A stretch of 38,117 bases of DNA, from the NCBI GenBank assembly GCA_937890335.1, contig CALBXO010000901.1, positions 1 to 38,117 on the forward strand. Reading direction: 5' to 3'. The notes beneath the pieces are model-generated. The model was given only the letters and a program-made list of their open reading frames with translations, ran no database searches and was not told the origin of the DNA. The position numbers and the translations under genes are program-made. How positions within the stretch are numbered: position 1 is the first letter of the stretch; every line of letters begins with the position of its first letter. This document shows positions 25,037 through 33,493 of this stretch, piece after piece. The DNA comes from an uncultured Pseudomonadota bacterium. Lineage in GTDB: Bacteria > Myxococcota_A > Bradymonadia > Bradymonadales > GCA-2716585.

Positions 25037-26422
25037 ATGAAGCTGACGCGTCGCAAACTGCTCATCGGGGGAGGCGCGGCTGCCGGGCTCGCCGCCGCCG
25101 GCAAACTCGGGTGGGAGCTTCTGGCGGAGGCTACAAGGGCGCCTTATGTCCGAGAGATGGCCCTGGCGCTGCGGGATGTGCGGGCCGACGCCGCCGTGGA
25201 GGTCGCCTTTGGCTGGATCGAGGCTGGCGTGACACGGGAGCAGCTACTGGCGACGGCATTTTGCGCCCAGGTTCTGTCCGGTGCCGACCGGGGCGACCCG
25301 CACGCGCAATTGACACCGCCGAGCATCGCCTCCCTGTGCGCCGCCTTTCCGGAGGCGGTGGAAGACGGTTGGCTCGCCGCTCTCTGGGCCGTGCAGTTCA
25401 GCTGCGAGTGGCTCATCGATGCGGAACCTCCTCCCCCGGCGCCCGCGGGCCGTGGCGACCTTGAGTCGGCGATGCGCTCGGACGACGCGGTCGCCGTGGA
25501 TGCTGCGGTGGTCGCCGCGTTTGGGGCCCGCGGCCCTCACTGGGTCGTGCGGGCGCTCGCGCCATGGACGACGTGCGCCTTGGGCGACCCGCACACACCC
25601 ATCCTCCTGGCTCAAACCCAGGCTGGCCTGCGGTTTCTGCCCGACGATCTCGCGTTGCCGATGTTGCGCAGCGCCGGGCGTCGCCTCTGCGCTCGCGCGG
25701 CCGTACCGGGCCCGGGGTGGGAGGAGGACGCCGACGCTGCGGCACTCTACGCCGGGCGCGCCGACCGATCGGAACGCGACGGGGCGATCGCGCTGGACAT
25801 CGTCGGGCTCATGGCCGCCGGTGACGACGCGGTTACCCTGGCGCAGCTACCGGGTTTTGTGGAGGCGTCGAGTTGGCGCGCGCCCATGATCGCCTGTGTC
25901 CTGGCGGCCGCGGGCATCATGCCAGTGGCGTCCGCGTCCAGCGGGATGGGCGTCCACAGCGCGACGCTCGCCGACGCGCTTCTGACGCTCGGTACAGTCG
26001 CCTCTCCATTGGACCGAGCGCTGATGGGGCGGCGTGCCGTGCGCTGGTTCAGCAGGCTGCTCGCGGCACACCCAGGTGCACTTTGGACTGAGGAACTCAG
26101 GCTGAAGGCCCCACCGAGCCTGGATGCCATTGAAGGGGCGACGGACCCCGTGAACACGGCGCGCGCTTGGTTCAGGGAGGGTGGGCAGGCGCCCGACTAC
26201 ACGCACTGGCTGGCGCGCCGCGGACTGTCACCAGGGCAAGACCCGCATGACTTCAAGTACGCCGCAGCGCTCATGGCCACGGCAACGCTGATCCCAGCGG
26301 ACGCGCGGGCTGCCACGCTGAGTTACACGGCGGCGTCGGCCCTGGCGACAGTGAAGCGCGATCCATGGCCCGGCGCCCAGGCGGCCAGACTGAGGTTGCG
26401 GGCCACACTCGGACAATCGTGA
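25037..26422 (+). CDS. Tat-exported mostly helical protein of unknown function
   Basis: The product is a 461-residue protein with a twin-arginine signal: LTRRKLLIGGG at residues 3-13, a hydrophobic core rich in Ala/Gly, and a likely cleavage near residue 24. The mature part appears almost entirely helical and Ala-rich. Recurrent features are a segment around residues 145-200 (DDAVAVDAAVVAAFGARGP, then LGDPHTPILLAQTQAGL) and a near-terminal segment (GQDPHDFKYAAALMATATLIP). From memory these resemble helical domains that accompany Rieske-type proteins in some bacteria, but no Rieske Cys/His motif is present here, so this is only a lead. The Tat route suggests folding or a cofactor before export. 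The L,D-transpeptidase-fold gene follows 137 nt downstream on the same strand. Confidence 0.72.
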   Translation: MKLTRRKLLIGGGAAAGLAAAGKLGWELLAEATRAPYVREMALALRDVRADAAVEVAFGWIEAGVTREQLLATAFCAQVLSGADRGDPHAQLTPPSIASLCAAFPEAVEDGWLAALWAVQFSCEWLIDAEPPPPAPAGRGDLESAMRSDDAVAVDAAVVAAFGARGPHWVVRALAPWTTCALGDPHTPILLAQTQAGLRFLPDDLALPMLRSAGRRLCARAAVPGPGWEEDADAAALYAGRADRSERDGAIALDIVGLMAAGDDAVTLAQLPGFVEASSWRAPMIACVLAAAGIMPVASASSGMGVHSATLADALLTLGTVASPLDRALMGRRAVRWFSRLLAAHPGALWTEELRLKAPPSLDAIEGATDPVNTARAWFREGGQAPDYTHWLARRGLSPGQDPHDFKYAAALMATATLIPADARAATLSYTAASALATVKRDPWPGAQAARLRLRATLGQS

Positions 26423-26559
26423 CGTGCCCCATCCGGGACAGGGTTCCCCACCCACTCCGCAGGGTCCAGGAACGGCGAGGCGGAGCGAGACGGTGCGGAG
26501 CCGAGGTCCTGCGTCGTTCTCCAGGGAATCTCGGGCCCAGGTGTCGCGTTGAGCGCCCC

Positions 26560-27297
26560 ATGCGAAGATCCACAGCCGCCTTGGGGTGTGCCGCAAGCGT
26601 CGTCGCGGGCGTTGTGATTGCCGCCGGGTTCCTCGTCTTTGTGTGGCACACGTACGAGCCCGGCCACGACGGGGCGCGTCACACGGTTGCGAGTCGCCTC
26701 ACGGCCCTCGGGCCGGAGACACGCGCGCGTCTTTTGCCGCGGTTTGAAGCCGCCGGCGTGAGCTACCCGCCCGGGCATGTCACGCTCGTCGGGCTCAAGA
26801 CGGAGAAGCGGCTGCTCGTCTACGCGGGCGACGACGCGGACAACCTGTCGTTCATTCACAGCTACAAGATCCGCAGGGCCAGCGGAGGTGTCGGTCCCAA
26901 GCTGAGAGAGGGTGACAGGCAGGTGCCGGAGGGCATCTACGGCATTGACCTGCTCAATCCCAACAGCCGCTACCGCGTGTCGGTTCGCATCGACTATCCG
27001 AACGCCGCGGACCGAAAGCAGGCCCGAAAGGAAGGTCGTACAGATCTCGGAGGCTGGATCATGATCCACGGCGGCGCCAGCTCCATTGGCTGTCTGGCGA
27101 TGGGGGATCCGGTGAGCGAAGAGATCTTCACGCTGGTGGCGGATACCGGCAGGGACGATGTGCGCGTGGTGTTGTCCCCAGTGGACACACGGCGTCGCAA
27201 GCTGCCCCGCGCGGCGCGCAAGCAGCCCAAATGGATGCAGGCTCGCTATGTGAAGATCGCCCAGGTGCTGGACACATTGCCCTCGCCTGCGCGGTAG
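26560..27297 (+). CDS. YafK/DpaA-type L,D-transpeptidase-fold protein
   Basis: The product is a 245-residue protein with an N-terminal signal anchor (residues about 8-29) and a YkuD-fold catalytic domain. The motif IMIHGG (His170) followed by SSIGCLAMGD places the catalytic Cys at 178. Upstream family marks VPEGIYGIDLLNPNSRYRVS and YPNAADR are characteristic of the YafK branch. In Escherichia coli, YafK/DpaA is an amidase that detaches Braun lipoprotein from peptidoglycan rather than forming crosslinks. Whether this protein cuts or makes a link is unknown. The ATG at 26560 is the first before the anchor; its ribosome site is weak (GAG). It converges on the Cys-rich lipoprotein gene with an 11-nt gap. 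Confidence 0.85.
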   Translation: MRRSTAALGCAASVVAGVVIAAGFLVFVWHTYEPGHDGARHTVASRLTALGPETRARLLPRFEAAGVSYPPGHVTLVGLKTEKRLLVYAGDDADNLSFIHSYKIRRASGGVGPKLREGDRQVPEGIYGIDLLNPNSRYRVSVRIDYPNAADRKQARKEGRTDLGGWIMIHGGASSIGCLAMGDPVSEEIFTLVADTGRDDVRVVLSPVDTRRRKLPRAARKQPKWMQARYVKIAQVLDTLPSPAR

Positions 27298-27308
27298 GAT
27301 CTGGTTCG

Positions 27309-28496
27309 TTACTGCGCCCGATGCAGGGTCATCCGTGGGACCAGCCCTTGGCCAAAATCACCGGATGGGACCACGGTCAGCGTGTCTCCATCCCGGCAGA
27401 ATGACCATGAGACACGCGCGCCGCTGGCGTGCTGAAACACGCTGCCCTCTTGGATCCACCCGGGCGCTCCGATTCCCGAGGATGCGCGCGCCGTGCACGA
27501 ACAGCCTGTGGGCCCACTCGTGCGGTTGTTGCACTCGAAGCGCGCGTACACGGCGTCGCACAGCTCGTCGATGCAGGCCCGTGGCCCTTGCACGTCAAGT
27601 GTCTTCACCAACTCCAGTTGACGGCGGAACGGCCCGTCCCGCTCGAGACTGAGAGTGCCGGAGGCCGTGGCCGAACCCGTCAGTGACGAACCGGGACAGA
27701 TGGCGAGCAATTCGTCGAACGCGTCGTCTGCGGGCTCGATACACACGTCGTCAAAGGTCCAGTCGCCGGCGGGATCGCCGCCACACGCCACAAAGTCGGA
27801 AGCGCAGGCCTGGTAGGTGTAGCCGCCATCAGGCGGCGGTGTGTCGCAGGCGGATTGCACAGCGAGGCACGCAGGACCGAGCTCCAGCAGAGCGTCGTTG
27901 AAGGCCTCGAGATCGCCGTCGCAGGCGAGCCCGGGCAGGACCTCCTGGATGCGCTCCGACTGCTCCAGCGCGCATGCATCGAGCTGCGCTCGCGTGAGCG
28001 TGCAATCCGCCAACTCCTCTGGGCAACCGCCCGATTGTTCCTGGAGATCGCGAATCAGCGCAGCGATCAACGCGGGGTCTTCGACACACGCGTCGTACAG
28101 CTCCTCGCACACCGCTCCTGGATTGTCCGACACGGAGCCGGCCGCCAGTGCACCCAGGAGGCAGAGTTGGTCGATGAGATCGGGGGCAGCCTGGATTTTG
28201 GCCAGACGTGTCCACGTCTCTTCGCAGAGGTCGAGCAGCGAAACGACAGCGTCGGGGTCCGGCGTGTCGTCACCGGAGTCGACGTTGGGGATGTCGGGGT
28301 GGGCGTCGGGGTTGGGCGCGGGACGGGGGTCGGTTGCCGCATCGCCCGCGTCGTCGGGGGCGGGACCTGCGTCCGGCAGGCCGGTGTCTGATGCATCGCG
28401 CCCGCTGTCGGTCGGGCCGCCAGCGCTCTGGTCATCGCAGGCGCCCAATCCTATCAGTGCCGTCAGGCAGGCGGTAATCAACAAACTGGGTCTCAT
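27309..28496 (-). CDS. Cys-rich lipoprotein with C-terminal lipocalin-like domain
   Basis: The product is a 395-residue predicted lipoprotein. Signal 1-19 ends in GLGAC (Cys20), followed by an Asp/Pro/Ala-rich spacer to about residue 75. The middle (about 80-240) is helical with spaced cysteines (LCEETW, LCLLGAL, VCEELYDAC, GCPEELADC, ACALEQ, ACLAVQSAC). The last 150 residues begin with ACGGDPAGDWTFDDVC and continue with CPGSSLTGSATASGTLSL and CSCTARAS. From memory this pattern matches a family of Myxococcota lipoproteins with a Gly-Asp-x-x-Gly-x-Trp start and antiparallel strands. The function is unknown. A strong ribosome site GGAGG lies 5 nt before the ATG at 28496, which decides the start over an upstream in-frame Met. 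Confidence 0.78.
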   Translation of the reverse strand: MRPSLLITACLTALIGLGACDDQSAGGPTDSGRDASDTGLPDAGPAPDDAGDAATDPRPAPNPDAHPDIPNVDSGDDTPDPDAVVSLLDLCEETWTRLAKIQAAPDLIDQLCLLGALAAGSVSDNPGAVCEELYDACVEDPALIAALIRDLQEQSGGCPEELADCTLTRAQLDACALEQSERIQEVLPGLACDGDLEAFNDALLELGPACLAVQSACDTPPPDGGYTYQACASDFVACGGDPAGDWTFDDVCIEPADDAFDELLAICPGSSLTGSATASGTLSLERDGPFRRQLELVKTLDVQGPRACIDELCDAVYARFECNNRTSGPTGCSCTARASSGIGAPGWIQEGSVFQHASGARVSWSFCRDGDTLTVVPSGDFGQGLVPRMTLHRAQ

Positions 28497-28562
28497 TCGG
28501 GCCTCCGGTCCGGCTGTGAACGTGGCCTGGCGGTCCAATGTGCGCATGCATGGTCGTCGTTG

Positions 28563-28581
28563 GCGTTACGGCGCGTAACGC
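28563..28581. terminator. 19-bp perfect dyad downstream of Cys-rich lipoprotein gene
   Basis: GCGTTAC (28563-28569) and GTAACGC (28575-28581) pair perfectly with a 5-nt loop GGCGC. It lies 11 nt past the stop (28593) of the minus-strand lipoprotein gene and about 67 nt before the start of the next one. As RNA it would form a stable hairpin, but no T run follows, so it could equally be an operator for the gene at 28496. Confidence 0.4.
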
Positions 28582-28592
28582 GGACGTTGTGG

Positions 28593-29525
28593 TCACGGCA
28601 GGCAGAAGCCCACCTCAGTGTCCGTGCCGCCGACGCCATCATCAAATGCCTCGTAGCACTGGGTATTGAATTCCCCTGCGCGGTAAGCCGCGCAACTGTC
28701 CGGCTCCTCCAATTGGCAGATTGGGATGCAGTTGGGCGTGGCCGGCGGCGGGTCGATCTGTGCGCAGAGCAGGTTGGTGCCGCAGTATTCGTTGCGCGGG
28801 GAACAGGGCTCGAACGGGTCGCGCCCGGTGTCCGATTGCGGCCAGCATGCACCCGTCCAGTTGGTGAAGAGGCCACACACGGTGCCGTCGGTGCAGGTCT
28901 CCCGCCCCCACGGATCGCAGGTGGCGCGGCACACGCTGTCGAAGTCGTCGCAGACCAGACCGCCGGAGCAGCCGCTGCTCGGGTCCCCGGTGAAGTCGCA
29001 GTACTCGCCCTTGCCGGCGGTCCCGCCGAAAAAGCACAGGCCGACCTGGCGGCGGAATCGCAGGCAGACCCCTTCCGGTCCGCAGTCACCGGACAGCGCG
29101 CACTCGTCAAAAAGACAGGCGGGGAGAGGTTCGTCTGTGCCGATGTCGAGACACCATCCGCCCACGCCGCGGCATTCGTCCGGGTCGTGGGGGTTGCGGC
29201 AGCGGATGTGACAGTCGCCCTCGCCCCCGCTGTTGCGGATGCAGACGTACTCGTCGTTTTGCACCTGCACATCCTGCGCGTCGGGCAGCAGACAGGGGTC
29301 GCCCACGCGGGTGCACTGGGTGGGGCTGCCGGTGTCGGGGCGCAGCGTCTCTGGAATGTCGGCGGGGGTCGAGTCCTCGCCGATCGCGTCTGGCGCGTCG
29401 GCAAAGACCGTGTCGCTGCCGGCGTCAACCGGGGCGATGGCGGTGTCCCTGGCACAGGCTGCGATTGCGCAGAGCGCCGCCACCATTCCCACGTACAGGC
29501 CAAATTGGAGCAGGTGATGCTTCAC
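28593..29525 (-). CDS. Cys-rich secreted lipoprotein of unknown function
   Basis: The product is a 310-residue predicted lipoprotein. With the GTG at 29525 the signal reads Met-Lys-His-His, hydrophobic core, AIAAC with Cys24; a TTG at 29555 would add ten residues including acidic ones and is less likely. After an Asp/Pro/Thr spacer (to about residue 68) the protein contains about 25 cysteines in short motifs such as RVGDPCLLP, DCHIRCRNP, ECRGVGGWC, GDCGPEGVC, CSGGLVCDDFDSVC and CTDGTVCG, typical of disulfide-rich extracellular proteins. No enzyme motif is visible. The gene follows the M20 peptidase gene by 37 nt on the same strand and may share its transcript. The family is unrecognised beyond a general resemblance to Cys-rich myxobacterial surface proteins. 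Confidence 0.75.
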   Translation of the reverse strand: MKHHLLQFGLYVGMVAALCAIAACARDTAIAPVDAGSDTVFADAPDAIGEDSTPADIPETLRPDTGSPTQCTRVGDPCLLPDAQDVQVQNDEYVCIRNSGGEGDCHIRCRNPHDPDECRGVGGWCLDIGTDEPLPACLFDECALSGDCGPEGVCLRFRRQVGLCFFGGTAGKGEYCDFTGDPSSGCSGGLVCDDFDSVCRATCDPWGRETCTDGTVCGLFTNWTGACWPQSDTGRDPFEPCSPRNEYCGTNLLCAQIDPPPATPNCIPICQLEEPDSCAAYRAGEFNTQCYEAFDDGVGGTDTEVGFCLP

Positions 29526-29562
29526 CGGAACCCAGTCTTCGCACAGCCGCTCCAATGTAGGC

Positions 29563-31095
29563 TCAACCGGGTTGCGCCGCCACCTGTACGAGGTGAAACA
29601 GCCAGCGGGCGTGCCCGTCCATCAGCTGTCGCGACGTAAACTCCTTCTCGCTCTCCGGGGCAAAATAGCCGGTGCCCAGGTTGGCGATGGCCGTTCCGCG
29701 GTCGAGGAAGGGGTCCACGCCGGTGCCGCCACGGATGGGGAGAACCGGGCCCTCGACACCGGCGCTCGCCGCAGCGCGTTGCGCCCACGAGATGAGCTCC
29801 GGACGGTCGGTGAGCCGCGGTCCCATATTCACGTATTGGTGGGCGACCTCGCACGGGCGCTCGAGGGCCAGACTGCGGACGTGGTCCGCGCGGCGCTCGA
29901 GGTGCGCGGGGTCAAAGTCACGCAGACGCACGTCGAGCACCATGTCGTGCCCGTCGGGGAGGGCGCGGTACGGCTGTGAGTAGCCGTCAAACCCCTCGCT
30001 GTCTTCGGCCGCCAGCGTGAAACCAGGGTCGCTGCCGAGGAATTTGGCGACCCAGTCGACGACGTGCGCCGCGGCGGTCGTCGCGTGACCGGGAAGTTCA
30101 CCCGCGGCGATCTGGTAGGAGGCGCCGAGCGGAACATGGGGCCCGACGACCTGTTCGAGGCCCCCGCGGACCGCCGCCTCCTCAGCGCCGTACACCCAGA
30201 CCCTGGCGTCGCAGTCGCGCTCCTCGTTGCTCTCGAACGCGGCGACGCACATCCCGGGGACGGCCTTGACCAGCTCGGCCGTGAGCCGCGGGGCGGGGCG
30301 GTGTCCCTCTGCCTTGGCGGTGGCGCCGTGGGTGTTGACGCCCCCGATGAACAGCTCGAATACCGGCTCATCTATCATCAGCGCTGCGCCGGCAAAGCGG
30401 ACGGTGGCGCGCATCGCGTTGAAGTTCTCCACGTTGATCGTGTACGGCTCGATCCCGTCGATCGTGTACCCCGTGCGCACGCCGCGGTCGGCGAGCATGT
30501 CGGCGATTTCCGTGAGCGCCTCCATCCTGCCGATCTCCTCGTCCGGGCGGGCGATGAGCAGCAGGGGCGGGTGGGGAACCTCCGGGTTCTGGGCCAGGAG
30601 CCAGGCCAGCGTCATCAGGTGCGCCATGCCGAGTTTGTCGTCCAGCCCAAACGGCGCCCTGCCGGGCCCGTAGACGATGTCCTGACCCAGGAAGCTGGCC
30701 AGATCCGGGTAATTGGCGACGCTGACCTGGATGTCGCTGTTGTCGGGGTAGGGGATGGCGGTTCCGTCCCAATTCGTCAGCAGTTCGAGGGAGGGAACTG
30801 GCTGCGTCCCGCGGGCCGTGTCCGCATGGACGAGCAACGCGAGGGGTGCTGCGTCTGCCCCGACACCTCGCCCGTCGAACGTGGCGATGATGTTGGCGTA
30901 CGCGTCGTGTTCGACCCGCCCGCCGTGCGACGCAAAGAACTCGCCCAGCCACCGGGCCAGATCAGCCTGGCCAGGCGTGCTGGGGATGGTCGCGGAGCGC
31001 TCGTCGCTGGCGGTGTCCTGCGCCACCACCTTCTCCAGGTGGTCGAGGCTTCTGGCCGCGATGAGCGCGCTGTCCTGCTGCGGATCGATGGTCAT
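29563..31095 (-). CDS. M20 family metallopeptidase, tripeptidase (PepT)-like
   Basis: The product is a 510-residue predicted cytoplasmic zinc peptidase of the M20 family, closest to PepT-type tripeptide aminopeptidases. Metal and catalytic residues are visible: LLVHADTA (His90, Asp92), FGLDDKLG (Asp152 or Asp153), RPDEEIG (Glu186/Glu187 as base and ligand), and GGVNTHG in the lid domain. PepT removes the N-terminal residue from tripeptides. It is about 100 residues longer than Escherichia coli PepT, with extra sequence around residues 100-140. The ATG at 31095 is preceded by GAGGAG, a strong ribosome site; a Met 19 codons upstream is rejected. It lies 91 nt downstream of the glutaminyl-tRNA synthetase gene on the same strand. 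PepT-like is a family call; the substrate is not proven. Confidence 0.88.
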   Translation of the reverse strand: MTIDPQQDSALIAARSLDHLEKVVAQDTASDERSATIPSTPGQADLARWLGEFFASHGGRVEHDAYANIIATFDGRGVGADAAPLALLVHADTARGTQPVPSLELLTNWDGTAIPYPDNSDIQVSVANYPDLASFLGQDIVYGPGRAPFGLDDKLGMAHLMTLAWLLAQNPEVPHPPLLLIARPDEEIGRMEALTEIADMLADRGVRTGYTIDGIEPYTINVENFNAMRATVRFAGAALMIDEPVFELFIGGVNTHGATAKAEGHRPAPRLTAELVKAVPGMCVAAFESNEERDCDARVWVYGAEEAAVRGGLEQVVGPHVPLGASYQIAAGELPGHATTAAAHVVDWVAKFLGSDPGFTLAAEDSEGFDGYSQPYRALPDGHDMVLDVRLRDFDPAHLERRADHVRSLALERPCEVAHQYVNMGPRLTDRPELISWAQRAAASAGVEGPVLPIRGGTGVDPFLDRGTAIANLGTGYFAPESEKEFTSRQLMDGHARWLFHLVQVAAQPG

Positions 31096-31186
31096 GGGCT
31101 CCTCGCCGGGGCATTTGTTGCGCGTTGTGTACCCGCCGTTGCGGTGCGGCACAAGGGTGACCGCTCGCCGAGGGGCACGGCAGCCG

Positions 31187-33493
31187 CTACTGGGATGACA
31201 GCGCCTTGCCGAGCAGCTGCGCGGTCAGTTTGGGGTTGGCCTTCCCGCGTGTCGCGCGCATGACCTGTCCCACAAAGAACCCCATGAGCGCCTTCTTTCC
31301 GGCACGGAAGGCCTCCACTTCTGCGGGGTTGGCGGCCAGAACACCGTCGACGACGGGAGCGAGATCTGCCGCGCCGCCCAGCTGGCGCAGACCCTCGCGA
31401 TCCACGATGGCCTCTGCCTCGTCACCGCTCGCCAGCATCGTCTCGAAGACGGTCTTGGCCGCGGAGCTGGTGATCGCGTCGCCATCCAACAGAGCACACA
31501 GGCGACCCACCATCGCGCCGTCGACCTTGAGGGCAGCGATGGGCTCGTCCTTCACCACGCGCAACACCTCGCTCATCACCCAGTTGATCGTGGTCTGGCC
31601 CGCGTGGGCCGCGACCGCAGCCTCATAGAAATCCGCCATGGCGTGGTCGGCGGTCAGGCTGTCCGCAGTGTCTTCGTCCAGTCCTGCGGCGAGGTACGCC
31701 ACCCGGCGCGCTTCCAGGGTTGGGTCGGCGGCGCGCGCGTCGGCTCGCACCTGCGCGCGCGTCTTCTTTGTGGGGCGCTTGCGCCCGGTGTCCGATGACG
31801 TGGGTGTCGCTGTCTCGGCGACGGGTACGGACTCGGCGCGCCGGGCGGACCAGGAGTCCCGCAGGGTCACGACCCGGTTGAAGACCAGCGCCTCCTCGTG
31901 CGCGTCGCGGACAAAGTACCCCTGCCGCTCAAACTGAAAGTGCGCTCCGCGATCCGCGTCGGCGCACCCCGGCTCGATGCGGGCGTTGGCGAGCACCACC
32001 AGGCTGTCCGGGTTCAGATCGTCGAGGAAATTGCCGGTCAGCTCGCCGGGCTTCTCCGCCGTAAACAAGCGATCGTAGAGGCGCACTTCTGCCGGGATCG
32101 ACTGCGCCGCGGCCACCCAGTGGATGGTTCCCTTGGGTTTGCGGCCATCCGGCGCATTCCCGCCGCCGGTCTCAGGGTCGTAGGTGCAGCGGATCTCCGT
32201 GATGGTCCCCGTGTCGTCCTTGACGACGTCCGTGCACTTGACGAAGTACCCGTAGCGCAGCCGCACTTCCCAGCCCGGTGCCAGCCGCTTCCAGCCCGTG
32301 GGCGGCACTTCGGCAAAGTCGGCGCGATCGATGTAGAGCTCGCGGGCGAAGGGAACGGTGCGCGTGCCTTCGCGGGGAACGTCGTGGGGCCAAAAGGACG
32401 CCTCGAGCGACTCTACCTCGCCGTCGGGGTAGTTCTCGATGACGACCTTGATCGGGTCCAGCACGCACATGACACGCGGTGCCCGGTGGTTGAGGTCGTC
32501 GCGGACGCAGTATTCCAGCTTGCCAAAGTCGACCATGCTGTTGTTCTTGGCGACGCCGATCAGCTCGGCGAAAGCCCGGATTGCCTCAGGGGTGATTCCG
32601 CGCCTGCGCATGCCAGCGACGCTCGGCATCCGCGGGTCGTCCCACCCGCTCACATGCCCCTCCTGCACGAGCTGCAGGAGCCAGCGCTTGCTCATCACCG
32701 TGTAGTCCAACGCCAGTCGCGCGAACTCATACTGACGCGGACGCGTCGTCAGCGCCGTGTTGTCGATGACCCAGTCGTAGAGCTCGCGGTTGTTCTCAAA
32801 CTCCAGCGTGCAGATGCTGTGGGTGACATCTTCGATCGCGTCCTCGATGGGGTGCGCGTAGTCGTACATCGGGTAGATGCACCAGGCGTCTGCCGTCCGG
32901 TGGTGGTGGGCGTGGCGGATCCGGTACAGCAACGGGTCGCGCATCAGCATATTGGGCGACGACATGTCGATCTTCGCGCGGAGGGTGTGTGCCCCGTCTT
33001 CAAACTCGCCCGCGCGCATGCGCGCGAACAGATCGATGTTCTCCGCGACGGGCCGGTCGCGGTACGGACTCGGGCGACCCGGTTCGCTGAGGCTGCCTCG
33101 GTACGCCCTGAGCTCCTCCATCGGCAGGCTGCACACATACGCCTTGCCGTCCCGAATCAGGCCGAGTGCCAGATCGTACATCTGCTCAAAAAAGTCCGAC
33201 GCAAAGTAGAGGTACTCGCCCCAGTCAAAACCCAGCCAGCGAACGTCGGCCATGATGGAGTCGACGTACTCCTGCTCCTCCTTGGTGGGGTTGGTGTCGT
33301 CGAACCGGAGGTGACACCGCCCGCCGTACTGCTGGGCCAGACCGAAGTTCAAGCAGATGCTCTTGGCGTGCCCGATGTGCAGGTAGCCGTTGGGCTCTGG
33401 AGGGAAGCGCGTGACCACCCGACCGCCGTTGGCTCCGGCCTCGAGGTCGGCGTCGATGATGTGCGTGAGAAAGTTTGTGCGTCGTTCGCTCAT
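31187..33493 (-). CDS. glnS: glutaminyl-tRNA synthetase with C-terminal YqeY/GatB-type domain
   Basis: The product is a 768-residue class I aminoacyl-tRNA synthetase that charges tRNA-Gln. The N-terminal Rossmann fold has FPPEPNGYLHIGHAK (HIGH-type motif at 39-42) and RFDDTNP; the second signature is VMSKR (266-270). The anticodon-binding beta-barrels follow to about residue 545. A basic linker (GRKRPTKKTRAQ) leads to about 180 residues of a GatB/YqeY-type tail (WVMSEVLRVV, VGRLCALLDGDAITSSAAKTVFETML, GKKALMGFFVGQVMRAT). The same fusion is known from Deinococcus and other bacteria, where the tail aids tRNA-Gln binding. The ATG at 33493 is preceded by GGGG at close spacing; upstream in-frame codons lack family similarity. 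A direct tRNA-Gln charging route is therefore present. Confidence 0.96.
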   Translation of the reverse strand: MSERRTNFLTHIIDADLEAGANGGRVVTRFPPEPNGYLHIGHAKSICLNFGLAQQYGGRCHLRFDDTNPTKEEQEYVDSIMADVRWLGFDWGEYLYFASDFFEQMYDLALGLIRDGKAYVCSLPMEELRAYRGSLSEPGRPSPYRDRPVAENIDLFARMRAGEFEDGAHTLRAKIDMSSPNMLMRDPLLYRIRHAHHHRTADAWCIYPMYDYAHPIEDAIEDVTHSICTLEFENNRELYDWVIDNTALTTRPRQYEFARLALDYTVMSKRWLLQLVQEGHVSGWDDPRMPSVAGMRRRGITPEAIRAFAELIGVAKNNSMVDFGKLEYCVRDDLNHRAPRVMCVLDPIKVVIENYPDGEVESLEASFWPHDVPREGTRTVPFARELYIDRADFAEVPPTGWKRLAPGWEVRLRYGYFVKCTDVVKDDTGTITEIRCTYDPETGGGNAPDGRKPKGTIHWVAAAQSIPAEVRLYDRLFTAEKPGELTGNFLDDLNPDSLVVLANARIEPGCADADRGAHFQFERQGYFVRDAHEEALVFNRVVTLRDSWSARRAESVPVAETATPTSSDTGRKRPTKKTRAQVRADARAADPTLEARRVAYLAAGLDEDTADSLTADHAMADFYEAAVAAHAGQTTINWVMSEVLRVVKDEPIAALKVDGAMVGRLCALLDGDAITSSAAKTVFETMLASGDEAEAIVDREGLRQLGGAADLAPVVDGVLAANPAEVEAFRAGKKALMGFFVGQVMRATRGKANPKLTAQLLGKALSSQ

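Noticed and set aside
24900..25040. 46-codon frame ending in an ATGA overlap with the Tat-exported protein gene
   Set aside because: It has no ribosome site and no recognisable product, and GC-rich DNA gives such frames by chance. The overlap alone is weak support.
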